DNA from: Mycobacteriales bacterium
GTDB taxonomy: Bacteria > Actinomycetota > Actinomycetes > DATLTS01
Direction of reading: 5' to 3'
Assembly (NCBI GenBank): GCA_035533475.1
Contig: DATLTS010000066.1
Span: forward strand, 29,139-93,138
Length of the DNA stretch: 64,000 bases
The position numbers were made by a program, and so were the translations under genes. Below, piece after piece: positions 16,456-25,754 of this stretch. How positions within the stretch are numbered: the first letter of the stretch is position 1; every line of letters begins with the position of its first letter. The notes under the pieces are model-generated. The model had not been told where the DNA came from, did not search any database, and was given only the letters and a program-made list of their open reading frames with translations.

Positions 16456-17118
16456 ATGACGAAGATCCGCCAGTGGTCCCTGCTCACGGGGCTCGGCTGC
16501 CTGGCCCTGCTCGCCGCGGGGTGGTTCCTGCTGGTGTCGCCACAGCGCGCGCAGGTGTCCAGCCTGCGAGCTGAGACCGCCACGCAGCAGTCCGCGAACG
16601 CGCAGGTGGCCAACCAGATCCAGATGCGCCGGGCCCAGGAGCCGGGCCTGCCGGCCCAGCAGGCCAAGCTCGCCGCGCTGGCGCAGCAGATCCCGTTCAC
16701 TCCGGCGCTCCCGGCGCTGATCCGCAGCCTCAGCTCGGCTGCGGACGCGGCCGGCGTCAACCTGCTGTCCCTGTCACCGTCCACCCCGGTGGCCGTCGCT
16801 CCGGTCGCCTCCGCGGCGCGGACGACGTCGACCGGAACGGCACCGGTCACCCGGGCCGCGGCGCCCTCGCTGGCGGCGATCAACGTCACCCTTCAGGTCA
16901 GCGGAACCTACTTCAACGTCGAGCAGTTCTTCAGCAACCTCGAGAGCATGACTAGGGTCATGCGGGTCACCCAGCTGACCCTGGGCAACAACACCGCCGC
17001 CTCCAAGAGCTCCTTCGGCAGCTCGCCGGTGCTGAACGCCTCGATCACCGGCCAGGTCTTCATGAACGCGACCCCGGACACCACCTCGAGCGCCGGCAGC
17101 GCCGGCGTCGGGCACTAG
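16456..17118 (+). CDS. pilO: type IV pilus assembly protein PilO
   Basis: Partner of PilN. 220 residues from ATG 16456, one base after the pilN stop, preferred over the upstream in-frame codon at 16399 that lies inside pilN. One membrane helix at about 8-30, a coiled coil at 35-75 and a C-terminal ferredoxin-like domain with G-T-Y-F-N-V-E-Q-F-F-S-N-L-E, a PilO hallmark. Confidence 0.88.
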   Translation: MTKIRQWSLLTGLGCLALLAAGWFLLVSPQRAQVSSLRAETATQQSANAQVANQIQMRRAQEPGLPAQQAKLAALAQQIPFTPALPALIRSLSSAADAAGVNLLSLSPSTPVAVAPVASAARTTSTGTAPVTRAAAPSLAAINVTLQVSGTYFNVEQFFSNLESMTRVMRVTQLTLGNNTAASKSSFGSSPVLNASITGQVFMNATPDTTSSAGSAGVGH

Positions 17119-17130
17119 GAGACAGCCGAC

Positions 17131-17787
17131 ATGACCGAGTCCGCTTTTCCGTTCGAGCCCGTCGCCGCCGGGTCGGCCGCGCTGGATGAGGGCGACGGCC
17201 GCAACCGGCGGCTCGTGCTCGCCGGGGTGCTCGTCGCGGTCCTCCTGGTCGCGGTGGCCGGTTACTTCCTGGTCCTGAAGGGCTCGCCCAGCGCAGCCCC
17301 GAGCGCCGCGCCGTTGGTGCACCGGGTGCCCGTCACGGGTGCGCAGCACGTGAGCCGGAAGGCGCCGAGCGTGCAAACCCTCCCGGCGAGCTACAACGAC
17401 GTGATCGGCCGCGACCCGTTCATGTCGCTGCTGAGCCCGCCGAAGCCGGCCGCGACCCCAGCCGCCCCGAAGCCGGCCGCCACGACGGCGCCGGTCGCGC
17501 CGACCGGTGGAACCTCCAGCGCCTCGACCGTTGCGGCCGCCACACCCTCGTTCATCGAGTTGGACAGCCAGAACGGAACCAAGACCGCGACCTTCGACAT
17601 CGGCTGGACCGACGGCACGGTCACCGTCGTCCAGAACGTGGCTGCCCCGGTGAAGGGGAAGGCCACCGCCTTCGGCGGCGTCTTCTCCCTGCTCGCCTTG
17701 AGCAGCGGCACCGCCACCGTGCAGGAAGGGGACGGCGCGCCGTTCCAGCTCCAGCAGGGCTACGCGAACCGGCACAACCTCGGCTGA
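17131..17787 (+). CDS. PilP-like membrane protein of the pilus locus
   Basis: 218 residues with one membrane helix (about 30-52) and an Ala/Pro/Thr-rich linker. Y-N-D-V-I-G-R-D-P-F-M resembles the G-R-D-P-F segment of PilP/GspC proteins that contact PilO. A small C-terminal beta domain follows. It sits 12 bp after pilO as the last gene before a hairpin terminator. The assignment is by position and one motif, so moderate confidence in function, high that it is a gene. Confidence 0.75.
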   Translation: MTESAFPFEPVAAGSAALDEGDGRNRRLVLAGVLVAVLLVAVAGYFLVLKGSPSAAPSAAPLVHRVPVTGAQHVSRKAPSVQTLPASYNDVIGRDPFMSLLSPPKPAATPAAPKPAATTAPVAPTGGTSSASTVAAATPSFIELDSQNGTKTATFDIGWTDGTVTVVQNVAAPVKGKATAFGGVFSLLALSSGTATVQEGDGAPFQLQQGYANRHNLG

Positions 17788-17802
17788 GCCAGCCGTCGCA
17801 CC

Positions 17803-17836
17803 CCGCGTCCCCGTACTAGCGCGTGCGGGGACGCGG
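17803..17836 (+). terminator. hairpin terminator ending the pilus locus
   Basis: CCGCGTCCCCG (17803-17813) and its exact complement CGGGGACGCGG (17826-17836) around a 12-nt loop, 15 bp after the last pilus gene; a short TTT follows at 17841. Confidence 0.7.
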
Positions 17837-17867
17837 CGCGTTTACGGGTCGGGTTCGATCACCGTGA

Positions 17868-17873
17868 AACAAT
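17868..17873 (+). promoter_or_regulatory. aroC: possible -10 of a leaderless aroC promoter
   Basis: AACAAT 7 nt before ATG 17881 and no ribosome-binding site between them. The -35 region is not convincing. Weak, offered because the same 6-8 nt spacing is seen before efp, hisG and the kinase at 59010. Confidence 0.3.
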
Positions 17874-17880
17874 CCGGCCC

Positions 17881-19056
17881 ATGCTGCGCTGGCTCACGGC
17901 GGGGGAGTCGCACGGTCCCGCGCTGGTCGCCATCCTCGAAGGGCTCCCCGCGGGCGTCGCGGTGACGACCGACGAGGTGGCGGACGAGCTCGCCCGGCGC
18001 CGGGGCGGATACGGTCGCGGCGCCCGGATGTCCTTCGAGCGCGACGAGATCCGCTTCCTCGGTGGCGTCCGGCACGGGCTGACCCAGGGCGGCCCGCTGG
18101 CCGTGGAGGTCGCCAACACCGAGTGGCCCAAGTGGCAGACGGTCATGGCGGCCGATCCGGTCGACCCGGCGGAGCTGGCCGGGCTCGCCCGCGCCGCACC
18201 GCTAACTCGTCCGCGGCCCGGGCACGCCGATCTGGTCGGCATGCAGAAATACGGCTTCGACGACGCGCGCCCGGTGCTGGAGCGGGCCAGTGCGCGCGAG
18301 ACCGCAGCCCGGGTGGCGCTCGGCGCGGTGGCCCGCCGCTTCCTCGAGCAGGTCGCGGGTGCCCGGGTCCTCAGCCACGTGGTCGCGATCGGTGCCGTGC
18401 AGGCACCGGCCGGTGTGCCGGAGCCGGGCGACGGCGAACGCGTCGACGCCGACCCGGTGCGCTGCCTGGATCCGGCGACGAGCGCCGCGATGCAGGCGGA
18501 GATCGACGACGCGAAGGCCGCCGCCGACACCCTCGGGGGCGTCGTCGAGGTCGTCGTGTACGGCCTGCCGCCGGGGCTCGGCAGTCACGTGCACTGGGAC
18601 CGGCGGATCGACTCGCGGCTCGCGGGCGCCCTGATGGGCATCCAGGCCATCAAGGGCGTCGAGGTGGGCGACGGTTTCGCGGTCGCCCGCCGCCGCGGCA
18701 GCGAGGCGCACGACGAGATCGAGCCGACCGCGGCCGGCGTCCGGCGGCTGACCGGTCGTTCCGGCGGGATCGAGGGCGGCATGACCACCGGCGAGCTGCT
18801 CCGGGTCCGGGCGGCGATGAAGCCGATCTCGACGCTGTCCCGGCCGCTGTCCACGGTCGACGTGCGCACCGGGGAGCCGGCCAAGGCGATCGCGCAGCGC
18901 AGCGACGTGTGTGCGGTCCCGGCGGCCGGTGTCGTCGCCGAGGCGATGGTGGCGCTGGTCCTCGCCGATGCGCTGCTGGAGAAGTTCGGCGGCGACTCGG
19001 CCGGCGAGACCCGGCGCAACCTCGAGGGCTATCTCAGCTCGCTCGTGCTCCGGTGA
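17881..19056 (+). CDS. aroC: chorismate synthase AroC
   Basis: Converts 5-enolpyruvylshikimate-3-phosphate to chorismate with reduced FMN, last step of the shikimate pathway, cytosolic. 391 residues, full length. Family signatures are GESHGPAL near the start, [19 protein letters not shown] and the C-terminal [12 protein letters not shown]. It heads aroC-aroK-aroB-aroQ-efp-nusB, a usual actinobacterial order. No strong ribosome-binding site; the message may be leaderless. Confidence 0.97.
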   Translation: MLRWLTAGESHGPALVAILEGLPAGVAVTTDEVADELARRRGGYGRGARMSFERDEIRFLGGVRHGLTQGGPLAVEVANTEWPKWQTVMAADPVDPAELAGLARAAPLTRPRPGHADLVGMQKYGFDDARPVLERASARETAARVALGAVARRFLEQVAGARVLSHVVAIGAVQAPAGVPEPGDGERVDADPVRCLDPATSAAMQAEIDDAKAAADTLGGVVEVVVYGLPPGLGSHVHWDRRIDSRLAGALMGIQAIKGVEVGDGFAVARRRGSEAHDEIEPTAAGVRRLTGRSGGIEGGMTTGELLRVRAAMKPISTLSRPLSTVDVRTGEPAKAIAQRSDVCAVPAAGVVAEAMVALVLADALLEKFGGDSAGETRRNLEGYLSSLVLR

Positions 19057-19063
19057 GCCGCCG

Positions 19064-19567
19064 ATGAGCCCTCCGCTGGTCGTCCTCGTCGGGGCGCCCG
19101 GCTCGGGCAAGACGACGGTCGGGCGGATCGTCGCCGAACGCCGTGGCGTCGACTTCCGGGACACCGACCAGGACGTGGAGACCCGCGCCGGGATGAGCGT
19201 CGCCGACCTGTTCGTCGAATATGGCGAGGCGCATTTCCGGGCGCTGGAGCGGACCGCGGTCGCCACCGCGCTGGCCGAGCACGATGGGGTGCTCGCGCTG
19301 GGCGGCGGCGCGGTGCTCGACCTGGAGACCCGACATCGGCTGCGCGGCGCCCGGGTGGTGTTCCTCGACGTCGGGTTGACGGATGCCGCGCGCCGCGTCG
19401 GCTTCGACGCCGCCCGCCCGCTGCTCGTGCTCAACCCGCGCGCCGAGCTAAAGCGGATGCTCGACGACCGCCGGGCGCTCTACGAGGAGGTGGCGACGGT
19501 GACCGTGGCCACCGACGGCCGGTCCGCGGAGGAAGTCGCCGCCGACGTGCTGGAAGCCCTCGGGTGA
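19064..19567 (+). CDS. aroK: shikimate kinase AroK
   Basis: Phosphorylates shikimate at the 3-hydroxyl with ATP. 168 residues from ATG 19064, 7 bp after aroC; the longer open frame starts inside aroC. Walker A GAPGSGKTT is at 10-18. The D-x-D pair (DTDQD) and ALGGGAVL are the substrate-binding segments. The adenine-loop region has L-V-L-N-P-R-A-E-L. aroB overlaps its stop by four bases. Confidence 0.95.
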   Translation: MSPPLVVLVGAPGSGKTTVGRIVAERRGVDFRDTDQDVETRAGMSVADLFVEYGEAHFRALERTAVATALAEHDGVLALGGGAVLDLETRHRLRGARVVFLDVGLTDAARRVGFDAARPLLVLNPRAELKRMLDDRRALYEEVATVTVATDGRSAEEVAADVLEALG

Positions 19568-20616
19568 GCGCGGACGTCGTGGTCGAAGGCCCCGCCCCGT
19601 ACACCGTCACCATCGGCCGGGGCGCATTGGACGCCGCCCTGCCCGCACTGGTCGGCTCGGCCGGGACGGTGGCGATCGTCCACCCGGCGAGCCTCGCGCA
19701 CCTCGCCGACCGGATCCAGGCGGCGCTGCGCGACGCCGGGGTCACCGCGACCGCGCTGCCCGTTCCGGACGGCGAAGCCGCGAAGGACAGCGCGGTGGTG
19801 GTCGAGCTGTGGGCGAGGCTCGGTGAGCTTCGCCTGACCCGCACCGACGCGGTCCTCGGCGTAGGGGGCGGCGCCACGACCGACGCGGCCGGCTTCGTCG
19901 CGGCCACCTGGCTGCGCGGAGTGCGGCTGGGGCTGGTTCCTACGACGCTGCTCGGGATGGTCGACGCGGCAGTCGGCGGCAAGACGGGGATCAACACGGC
20001 GGCCGGCAAGAACCTGGTCGGCGCCTTCCATCCGCCGGCGGGCGTCGTCTGCGACCTCGAACTGCTCGACTCGCTGCCGGCCGTCGAGCTCGCCAGCGGC
20101 CTGGCCGAGGTGGCGAAGTGCGGGTTCATCGCGGACGCCCGGATCCTTGAGCTCATCGACGCCGGACCGCAGCGCCACCTCGAGGAACTGGTGGTCCGCT
20201 CGGTCGAGGTGAAGGCCCGAGTGGTCGGCGCGGACCTGCGGGAATCCGGGCTGCGGGCCGTGCTCAACTACGGGCACACGCTCGCCCACGCCCTGGAGCG
20301 GGTCGAGGGTTACCGGTGGCGCCACGGCGAGGCGGTCAGCGTCGGGTTGGTCTACGCCGCGGCGTTGAGCCGGCGGGTCGCCGGGCTGGCCGCGCGCGAC
20401 GTGGACCGCCACCGCGAGATCCTCACCGGACTCGGCCTGCCGACGGCCTACCGGCCGGAGGCCTGGCCGGAGCTGCTGGAGTCGATGCGCTCGGACAAGA
20501 AAGCCCGGGGGTCGCGGCTACGTTTCGTCGTTCTCGAGGCAATGGGTCGCCCCGCGGTGGTCGACGCCCCGGACGACCAGCAGCTGGCCGATGTCTACGC
20601 GGAGGTCTGCGGATGA
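19564..20616 (+). CDS. aroB: 3-dehydroquinate synthase AroB
   Basis: NAD- and zinc-dependent cyclisation of DAHP to 3-dehydroquinate, second shikimate step. 350 residues. Nucleotide-binding GVGGGATTDAAGFVAATWLRG, the family segment VDAAVGGKTGIN, and zinc-ligand region NYGHTLAHALE with a later H in R-H-G-E-A-V-S. GTG 19564 overlaps aroK (GTGA). Confidence 0.96.
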   Translation: MSADVVVEGPAPYTVTIGRGALDAALPALVGSAGTVAIVHPASLAHLADRIQAALRDAGVTATALPVPDGEAAKDSAVVVELWARLGELRLTRTDAVLGVGGGATTDAAGFVAATWLRGVRLGLVPTTLLGMVDAAVGGKTGINTAAGKNLVGAFHPPAGVVCDLELLDSLPAVELASGLAEVAKCGFIADARILELIDAGPQRHLEELVVRSVEVKARVVGADLRESGLRAVLNYGHTLAHALERVEGYRWRHGEAVSVGLVYAAALSRRVAGLAARDVDRHREILTGLGLPTAYRPEAWPELLESMRSDKKARGSRLRFVVLEAMGRPAVVDAPDDQQLADVYAEVCG

Positions 20617-21068
20617 AGACCGTCTACGTGCTCAACGGGCCCAACCTCGGGCGGCTCGGTCAACGCGAGCCGGAGATCTACGGTCGCGCCGACTACGCCG
20701 ACCTGGTGGCCGTGTGCGCCGCCACGGCCGCCGACCTGGGCCTCGACGTCGACGTCCGCCAGAGCGACGACGAGGCGACCCTGATCGGCTGGTTGCACGA
20801 CGCGGCCGACAACGCCGACGCGGTGATCCTCAACGCCGCGGCGTTCACCCATTACTCCTACGCGGTCCGCGACGCGGTCGCCGCGGTGAACGCGCCGGTG
20901 ATCGAGGTTCATCTGTCCAACCCGGCGGCCCGTGAGGAGTTCCGGCACACCAGCGTCACCGCCGGGGTGTGCGTCGGTTCGATCGCCGGTTTCGGCCTTG
21001 ACTCCTACCGGCTGGCGCTGCACGCGGTGGCCGGGCTGCTGGGCGGAGAACGCCGCCCCACCGGGTAG
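20613..21068 (+). CDS. aroQ: type II 3-dehydroquinate dehydratase AroQ
   Basis: Dehydrates 3-dehydroquinate to 3-dehydroshikimate. 151 residues, ATG 20613 overlapping the aroB stop (ATGA). It has the family start VLNGPNLGRLGQREPEIYG with the catalytic Tyr, then the QSDDEA, LNAAAFTHYS and EVHLSNPAAREEFRHTS motifs, the last containing the catalytic His region. aroA and aroE are not in this window. Confidence 0.95.
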   Translation: MKTVYVLNGPNLGRLGQREPEIYGRADYADLVAVCAATAADLGLDVDVRQSDDEATLIGWLHDAADNADAVILNAAAFTHYSYAVRDAVAAVNAPVIEVHLSNPAAREEFRHTSVTAGVCVGSIAGFGLDSYRLALHAVAGLLGGERRPTG

Positions 21069-21071
21069 TTT
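21066..21071 (+). promoter_or_regulatory. efp: -10 of a leaderless efp promoter
   Basis: TAGTTT followed by 6 nt and ATG 21078, with no ribosome-binding site. TANNNT 6-8 nt before a start codon is a common leaderless arrangement in actinobacteria. It would let efp-nusB be expressed apart from the aro genes. Confidence 0.5.
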
Positions 21072-21077
21072 GGGCCA

Positions 21078-21641
21078 ATGGCGACGACCAACGACCTCAA
21101 GAACGGGATGGCCCTCGCCATCGACGGCGTGCTGTGGAACGTGGTGGAGTTCCAGCACGTCAAGCCGGGCAAGGGCGGAGCGTTCGTCCGGACCAAGCTG
21201 AAGAACATCCTCACCGGCCAGGTCGTCGAGCGGACCTTCAACGCCGGCGTCAAGGTCGAGGTGGCGACCGTGGACAAACGGGAGATGTCCTACCTGTACA
21301 AGGAGGGCGCCGACTTCGTGTTCATGGACACCGAGACCTACGACCAGACCCACGTCCCGGCCGCCACGGTGGGCGAGGTGAGCAGCTACCTGCTGGAGAA
21401 CATGACCGCGACCGTCGCCGTGCACGAGGGCACCCCGCTCTACGTCGAGCTCCCCGCCTCGGTGGAGCTGCTCATCGCCGAGACCGAGCCGGGCGTGCAG
21501 GGGGACCGCTCGACCGGCGGGACGAAGTCGGCCACCCTGGAAACCGGCGCCACCATCCAGGTTCCGCTGTTCCTGACGACCGGCGAGAAGGTCAAGGTCG
21601 ACACCCGCGACGGGCGCTATCTCGGCCGCGTCAACAGCTGA
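21078..21641 (+). CDS. efp: elongation factor P
   Basis: Binds stalled ribosomes and speeds peptide bond formation at polyproline. 187 residues, three beta-barrel domains. The N-terminal loop is [10 protein letters not shown], with the Lys that some bacteria modify at its tip. The C-terminal signature [14 protein letters not shown] is present. Several products here are proline-rich (PilT tail, PilP-like linker), natural EF-P clients (inference). Separated from aroQ by 9 bp. Confidence 0.97.
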   Translation: MATTNDLKNGMALAIDGVLWNVVEFQHVKPGKGGAFVRTKLKNILTGQVVERTFNAGVKVEVATVDKREMSYLYKEGADFVFMDTETYDQTHVPAATVGEVSSYLLENMTATVAVHEGTPLYVELPASVELLIAETEPGVQGDRSTGGTKSATLETGATIQVPLFLTTGEKVKVDTRDGRYLGRVNS

Positions 21642-21645
21642 TCCG

Positions 21646-22056
21646 TTGTCCGCCCGCGGCAAGGCCCGCAAACGTGCGCTCGACGTCCTGTTCGAGTCCG
21701 ACCAGCGCGGGCTCGACCCGCTGGTGACCCTCGAGGCCCGGCAGGCGGACGCCGACCCGCCGGTGTCCGCCTACACCGCGGAACTGGTCGAGGGGGTTCG
21801 GGCGCACGCCGAGCGGATCGACGAGCTGCTCAGCACCTACGCGGTCGGGTGGACCCTCGACCGGATGCCCGCCGTCGACCGGGCCCTGCTCCGGGTGGGG
21901 GTGTTCGAACTGCTCTGGTGCGACGACGTACCGGATCCGGTGGTGGTCGACGAGGCGGTTCGGCTGGCCCGCCAGCTGTCGACCGACGAGTCGCCGGCGT
22001 TCATCAACGGGTTGCTCGGGCGGCTGCTCGAGCTCAAGCCGACCCTGGCCCGGTGA
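21646..22056 (+). CDS. nusB: transcription antitermination factor NusB
   Basis: Works with NusE in rRNA antitermination. 136 residues, all-helical. It opens S-A-R-G-K-A-R-K-R-A-L-D-V-L-F-E, typical of actinobacterial NusB, and closes with DESPAFINGLLGRL. TTG start 4 bp after efp. Convergent with bldD with only 9 bp between stop codons. Confidence 0.93.
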   Translation: MSARGKARKRALDVLFESDQRGLDPLVTLEARQADADPPVSAYTAELVEGVRAHAERIDELLSTYAVGWTLDRMPAVDRALLRVGVFELLWCDDVPDPVVVDEAVRLARQLSTDESPAFINGLLGRLLELKPTLAR

Positions 22057-22065
22057 GCCCGCGGG

Positions 22066-22578
22066 TCACACCCCCGCGTCGACCGCCCGCCGGGCTTCCG
22101 GGTTCAGGACCCCCCAGGAGATGAGCTTCTCGGTCAGGTCGCCGGGGGAGCGGTCGTAGATGACGGCGAGGGACCGCAGGTCCTCCTGGCGGATCGAGAG
22201 CACCCGCCCGTTGTAGTCACCGCGCTGGCTCTGGATCGTGGCCGCATACCGGTGCAAAGGACCCGCCTCGTCGGCCGGGACGCCCTGTAGCAGCTCGAGG
22301 TCGATGACGATCCTCGGCGGCGGCTCGCTCGCGGCAGCGGAGGAGATGCCCTCCGGGAGCAATTCGGACACCGGAACGCTGTAGAAGTCGGCGAGCTCCG
22401 CCAGCCGCTGGACGGTGACCGCCCGGTCCCCACGCTCGTAGGAGCCGACGACCACGGCCTTCCAGCGGCCGTTGGACTTCTCCTCGACCCCGTGCAGGGA
22501 CAAGCCCTGCTGGGTCCGGATGGCGCGCAGCCGAGCGCCCAACGCCTTGGCATAGCCCGAGGGCTGTTCTTCGGTCAT
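22066..22578 (-). CDS. bldD: developmental regulator BldD (c-di-GMP-responsive repressor)
   Basis: DNA-binding regulator that in Streptomyces represses sporulation genes when a c-di-GMP tetramer dimerises it. 170 residues: HTH of the Xre type at about 10-75, a flexible linker (78-88) and the C-terminal domain at 89-165. The c-di-GMP motif R-x-D-x8-R-x-x-D is intact: R119-G-D121 and R130-Q-E-D133. ATG has GGAG upstream. A BldD box sits on its own promoter (22718-22730). It is syntenic with nusB/pyrR as in other actinobacteria. Confidence 0.95.
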   Translation of the reverse strand: MTEEQPSGYAKALGARLRAIRTQQGLSLHGVEEKSNGRWKAVVVGSYERGDRAVTVQRLAELADFYSVPVSELLPEGISSAAASEPPPRIVIDLELLQGVPADEAGPLHRYAATIQSQRGDYNGRVLSIRQEDLRSLAVIYDRSPGDLTEKLISWGVLNPEARRAVDAGV

Positions 22579-22717
22579 TTGGGCTCCGGGGAGGATGCGG
22601 TCTGGAGCGGAACGTCGGTCTCACCAGTGGCTCGTCCTGGGGATGCGCCCACCGGCCGGATCGGCCGTCGGGCGCGTGGTGACCGCGGACCCCCAGGAGT
22701 CATCGCCTCGCTCCCAG

Positions 22718-22730
22718 TTACAGAGCGTAA
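22718..22730. promoter_or_regulatory. bldD: BldD operator at the bldD promoter
   Basis: TTAC-agagc-GTAA, an exact match to the published BldD consensus TNAC-N5-GTNA. It begins at the last base of the bldD -10 and covers the start site, the position expected for autorepression. Confidence 0.75.
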
Positions 22731-22758
22731 CGGTAAGTGCCCGAAGGTCGCTGGTCAA
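22730..22758 (-). promoter_or_regulatory. bldD: bldD promoter
   Basis: On the minus strand, TTGACC (22758-22753), a 17-nt spacer, then TACCGT (22735-22730). Vegetative sigma type. Start site predicted near 22723, inside the BldD box, giving a leader of about 145 nt. Confidence 0.6.
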
Positions 22759-22880
22759 GGCCCATGCTCGGAACTCTGCGTGTCGGGCGATCACTCAGCG
22801 GCACGAAGCAACCCCGCCCGAGTGCGCTTCCGCGCTCGCTGGGGCGGGAATGCGGTACGGTGAACGCGCTTTCCCCGACG

Positions 22881-22918
22881 TCCTTTAAGACCCGTCCTGC
22901 GAGGCGGGGAAGGAGGTC
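22881..22918 (+). promoter_or_regulatory. pyrR: PyrR-binding RNA element overlapping the pyrR ribosome-binding site
   Basis: TCCTTTAAGACCCGTCC, then the loop TGCGAGGCGGGG and AAGGAGGTC, matches the PyrR binding loop pattern (UUUAAG..GUCC..GAGAGGC..AAGG). The base of the stem pairs GACC (22889-22892) with GGTC. The Shine-Dalgarno AAGGAGG is inside the 3' strand, 8 nt before GTG 22925, so UMP-bound PyrR would block translation rather than cause termination. Confidence 0.7.
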
Positions 22919-22924
22919 CGGTTC

Positions 22925-23542
22925 GTGACAGCTGTCCCGAAACGGCCCCGGCCGGTGACCGGGGATCCCGCCGCGGCCCGCCCGGTGCTCGACGCCGATG
23001 GCGTGAGCCGGGCGTTGACGAGAATCGCCCACGAAGTCCTGGAACGCACCAAAGGCGGCGTGGACGTCGTCCTGCTCGGCATCCCCACCCGCGGCGTCAC
23101 GCTGGCCCGCCGGTTGGCCGCGAAGATCAACGACGTCGAGGGCCGAGCCGTCCCGGCCGGCAGCGTCGACCCCACGCTCTACCGCGACGACCTGCGGCTG
23201 CGCGGCGTCCGGGCGCTCGCCGCGACCGACCTGCCGCCGGACGGCGTCGACGGCAAGGTGGTCGTGCTCGTCGACGACGTGCTGTTCTCCGGCCGGACGG
23301 TCCGGGCGGCGCTCGACGCGCTCGCCGACCTCGGCCGCCCGCAGTCGGTCCAGCTCGCAGTCCTCGTCGACCGGGGGCACCGCGAGCTGCCGATCCGGGC
23401 CGACTACGTCGGGAAGAACCTGCCGACCTCGCTGCGCGAGACCGTGCACGTGCTGCTGGCCGAGAACGACGGCCGCGACGCGGTCCTGCTCGGCCCGGCG
23501 GACCCCGCCGCCCCCGCCGCTTTCCCCGGGGCCGGGTCATGA
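22925..23542 (+). CDS. pyrR: PyrR regulator / uracil phosphoribosyltransferase
   Basis: RNA-binding attenuation protein that senses UMP and shuts down the pyr operon; also makes UMP from uracil and PRPP. 205 residues, with an N-terminal extension of about 25. The PRPP loop is [13 protein letters not shown], and [10 protein letters not shown] is the RNA-binding/flexible region. GTG start after a strong AAGGAGG. First gene of the pyr operon. Confidence 0.95.
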   Translation: MTAVPKRPRPVTGDPAAARPVLDADGVSRALTRIAHEVLERTKGGVDVVLLGIPTRGVTLARRLAAKINDVEGRAVPAGSVDPTLYRDDLRLRGVRALAATDLPPDGVDGKVVVLVDDVLFSGRTVRAALDALADLGRPQSVQLAVLVDRGHRELPIRADYVGKNLPTSLRETVHVLLAENDGRDAVLLGPADPAAPAAFPGAGS

Positions 23543-24468
23543 ACCGCCATCTGCTCTCCGCCGCGGACCTCAGCCGCGACGACGCCCTCCTCCTCCTCGA
23601 CACCGCCGAGGAGCTCGCCCGGGTGGCTGACCGGCCGATCAAGAAGCTGCCCACCCTGCGCGGCCGGACCGTCGTCAACCTGTTCTTCGAGGACTCCACC
23701 CGGACCCGCACCAGCTTCGAGGTGGCCGCGAAGCGGCTGTCCGCGGATGTCATCAACTTCTCCGCGAAGGGGTCGAGCGTGTCCAAGGGCGAGTCGCTCA
23801 AGGACACGGCACTCACCCTCGAGGCGATGGGCGCCGACGCCGTCGTCGTCCGGCACTGGGCTTCCGGCGCGCCGCACCGGCTGGCGACCTGGATCCGCGG
23901 CTCGGTGATCAACGCCGGCGACGGGACCCACGAGCACCCCACCCAGGCCCTGCTCGACGCGTACACCATGCGCAGCCGGCTCGGCCGGATCGCCGATCTG
24001 CGGGTCGCGATCGTCGGCGATGTCCTGCACTCGCGCGTCGCCCGCTCCAACACGTTGCTCCTCGACACCCTCGGTGCGCACGTCACCGTGGTCGCACCGC
24101 CCACGCTGTTCCCGATGGGGATCGAGCGGTGGCCGGTCGAGGTCTCCTACGATCTCGACGCCGTGCTGCCGAAAAGCGACGTCGTCATGATGCTGCGGGT
24201 GCAGCGCGAGCGGATGAACGCGGCGTTCTTTCCCAGCGCCCGCGAGTACTCCCGGCGCTACGGGCTCGACGCCCGCCGGATGGCCCTGCTGCCCGACGAC
24301 TCGATCGTCATGCACCCGGGCCCGATGAACCGGGGCATGGAGATCGCCGCCGAAGTCGCCGACTCGGTCCGCTCGACGATCGTCGAGCAGGTCGCCAACG
24401 GGGTCAGCGTCCGGATGGCGGCGCTCTACCTGCTGCTCGGCGGAGCGGTCGAAGGAACCGGCGGATGA
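23539..24468 (+). CDS. pyrB: aspartate carbamoyltransferase catalytic subunit PyrB
   Basis: Joins carbamoyl phosphate and aspartate, second step of pyrimidine synthesis. 309 residues. Carbamoyl-phosphate loop [12 protein letters not shown], then [13 protein letters not shown] and M-M-L-R-V-Q-R-E-R. No pyrI regulatory subunit is present, as usual in actinobacteria. ATG 23539 overlaps pyrR (ATGA). Confidence 0.97.
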   Translation: MNRHLLSAADLSRDDALLLLDTAEELARVADRPIKKLPTLRGRTVVNLFFEDSTRTRTSFEVAAKRLSADVINFSAKGSSVSKGESLKDTALTLEAMGADAVVVRHWASGAPHRLATWIRGSVINAGDGTHEHPTQALLDAYTMRSRLGRIADLRVAIVGDVLHSRVARSNTLLLDTLGAHVTVVAPPTLFPMGIERWPVEVSYDLDAVLPKSDVVMMLRVQRERMNAAFFPSAREYSRRYGLDARRMALLPDDSIVMHPGPMNRGMEIAAEVADSVRSTIVEQVANGVSVRMAALYLLLGGAVEGTGG

Positions 24469-25754
24469 GCGGCTGGCTGTTGACCGGGGCAAAGATCGTG
24501 GGTGCCCCTCCCCAGGACATTTTCTTCAACGATGGCCTCATCCTCGACGTCGCCGAGCACCTGAGCGCCCCGGCGGGAGCGACCGTCCTGGACGCCGGCG
24601 GGCTCATCGCCCTACCCGGCCTCGTGGACCTGCACACCCACCTTCGCGAGCCCGGCCGGGAGGACGCCGAAACCGTCGAGTCCGGCACGTTGGCGGCGGC
24701 GCTCGGCGGTTACACCGCGGTGCACGCGATGGCGAACACCGACCCGGTGGCCGACGTCGCCGGGGTGGTCGAGCAGGTCTGGCGGCTCGGTCGGGAAGCC
24801 GGGCACGCCGACGTGCACCCGGTCGGCGCGGTCACGGTCGGCCTGGCCGGGGCCCGGCTCGCCGAGCTCGGCGCGATGGCCGATTCCGCGGCCCGGGTCC
24901 GGGTGTTCTCCGACGACGGGAACTGCGTGGCCGACCCGGTCCTCATGCGCCGGGCCCTGGAATACGTCAAGGCCTTCGACGGGGTCATCGCGCAGCACGC
25001 TCAGGAGCCGCGGCTCACCGAGGGTGCGCAGATGAACGAGGGCGTGCGTTCCGGGGAGCTCGGCCTGACCGGTTGGCCGGCGGCCGCCGAGGAGGCGATC
25101 ATCGCTCGGGACTGCGTGCTCGCCGGGCATGTCGGATCCCGGCTGCACGTCTGCCACGTGTCGACCGCCGGCTCGGTCGAGCTGATCCGGTGGGCCAAGG
25201 CCAAGGGTTGGCGGGTCACCGCGGAGGTGACGCCGCACCACCTGCTGCTGACCGAAGACCTCGTCGCCGGCTACGACCCGGTCTACAAGGTGAACCCCCC
25301 GCTGCGCACCGCCGAGGACGTCGAGGCGCTTCGGGCCGGCCTCGCCGACGGCACCATCGACGCGGTCGCCACCGACCACGCCCCGCACGCCCTGGAGGAC
25401 AAGGAGACCGAGTGGGCGGCCGCCGCGTTCGGCATGCTCGGCCTCGAGACCGCGCTCGGCGTCGTCGTCGAGGCGATGGTGGAGACCGGGCGCCTCGACT
25501 GGGCCGGGCTCGCCGACCGGATGTCCACCAGGCCGGCACGGATCGGCGGGCTGTCCGGTCAGGGCGGTCGGATCACGCCGGGGGGGAAGGCCAACCTCAC
25601 CCTCGTCGACCCCGCCGCCCGATGGCGGGTGGAGGCGTCCCAGCTGGCGTCGAAGAGCCGCAACACCCCGTTCGCGGGACTGGTGCTGCCGGCCCGGGTG
25701 GTCGCCACGTTCCTCGCCGGCCGGCCGACCGTGCTGGAAGGCAAGCCCACGTGA
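24465..25754 (+). CDS. pyrC: dihydroorotase PyrC (class I)
   Basis: Zinc enzyme that closes carbamoyl aspartate to dihydroorotate. 429 residues from ATG 24465 (overlaps pyrB; the longer frame starts inside pyrB). Metal site [10 protein letters not shown], later [14 protein letters not shown] and the catalytic ATDHAPH. It is the class I type associated with PyrB complexes. Confidence 0.96.
   Translation: MSGWLLTGAKIVGAPPQDIFFNDGLILDVAEHLSAPAGATVLDAGGLIALPGLVDLHTHLREPGREDAETVESGTLAAALGGYTAVHAMANTDPVADVAGVVEQVWRLGREAGHADVHPVGAVTVGLAGARLAELGAMADSAARVRVFSDDGNCVADPVLMRRALEYVKAFDGVIAQHAQEPRLTEGAQMNEGVRSGELGLTGWPAAAEEAIIARDCVLAGHVGSRLHVCHVSTAGSVELIRWAKAKGWRVTAEVTPHHLLLTEDLVAGYDPVYKVNPPLRTAEDVEALRAGLADGTIDAVATDHAPHALEDKETEWAAAAFGMLGLETALGVVVEAMVETGRLDWAGLADRMSTRPARIGGLSGQGGRITPGGKANLTLVDPAARWRVEASQLASKSRNTPFAGLVLPARVVATFLAGRPTVLEGKPT

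Larger units (their letters stand above)
22579..22924. other. bldD-pyrR divergent intergenic region
   Basis: 346 bases with no gene. On the minus strand it holds the bldD promoter (-35 22753-22758, -10 22730-22735) and a BldD box (22718-22730). On the plus strand it holds a probable pyrR -10, TACGGT at 22856-22861, and a PyrR-binding RNA motif that overlaps the pyrR ribosome-binding site (22881-22918). Confidence 0.7.

Noticed and set aside
22057..22065. CCCGCGGG as a terminator between nusB and bldD
   Set aside because: Only an 8-bp palindrome with no loop or T-tract.
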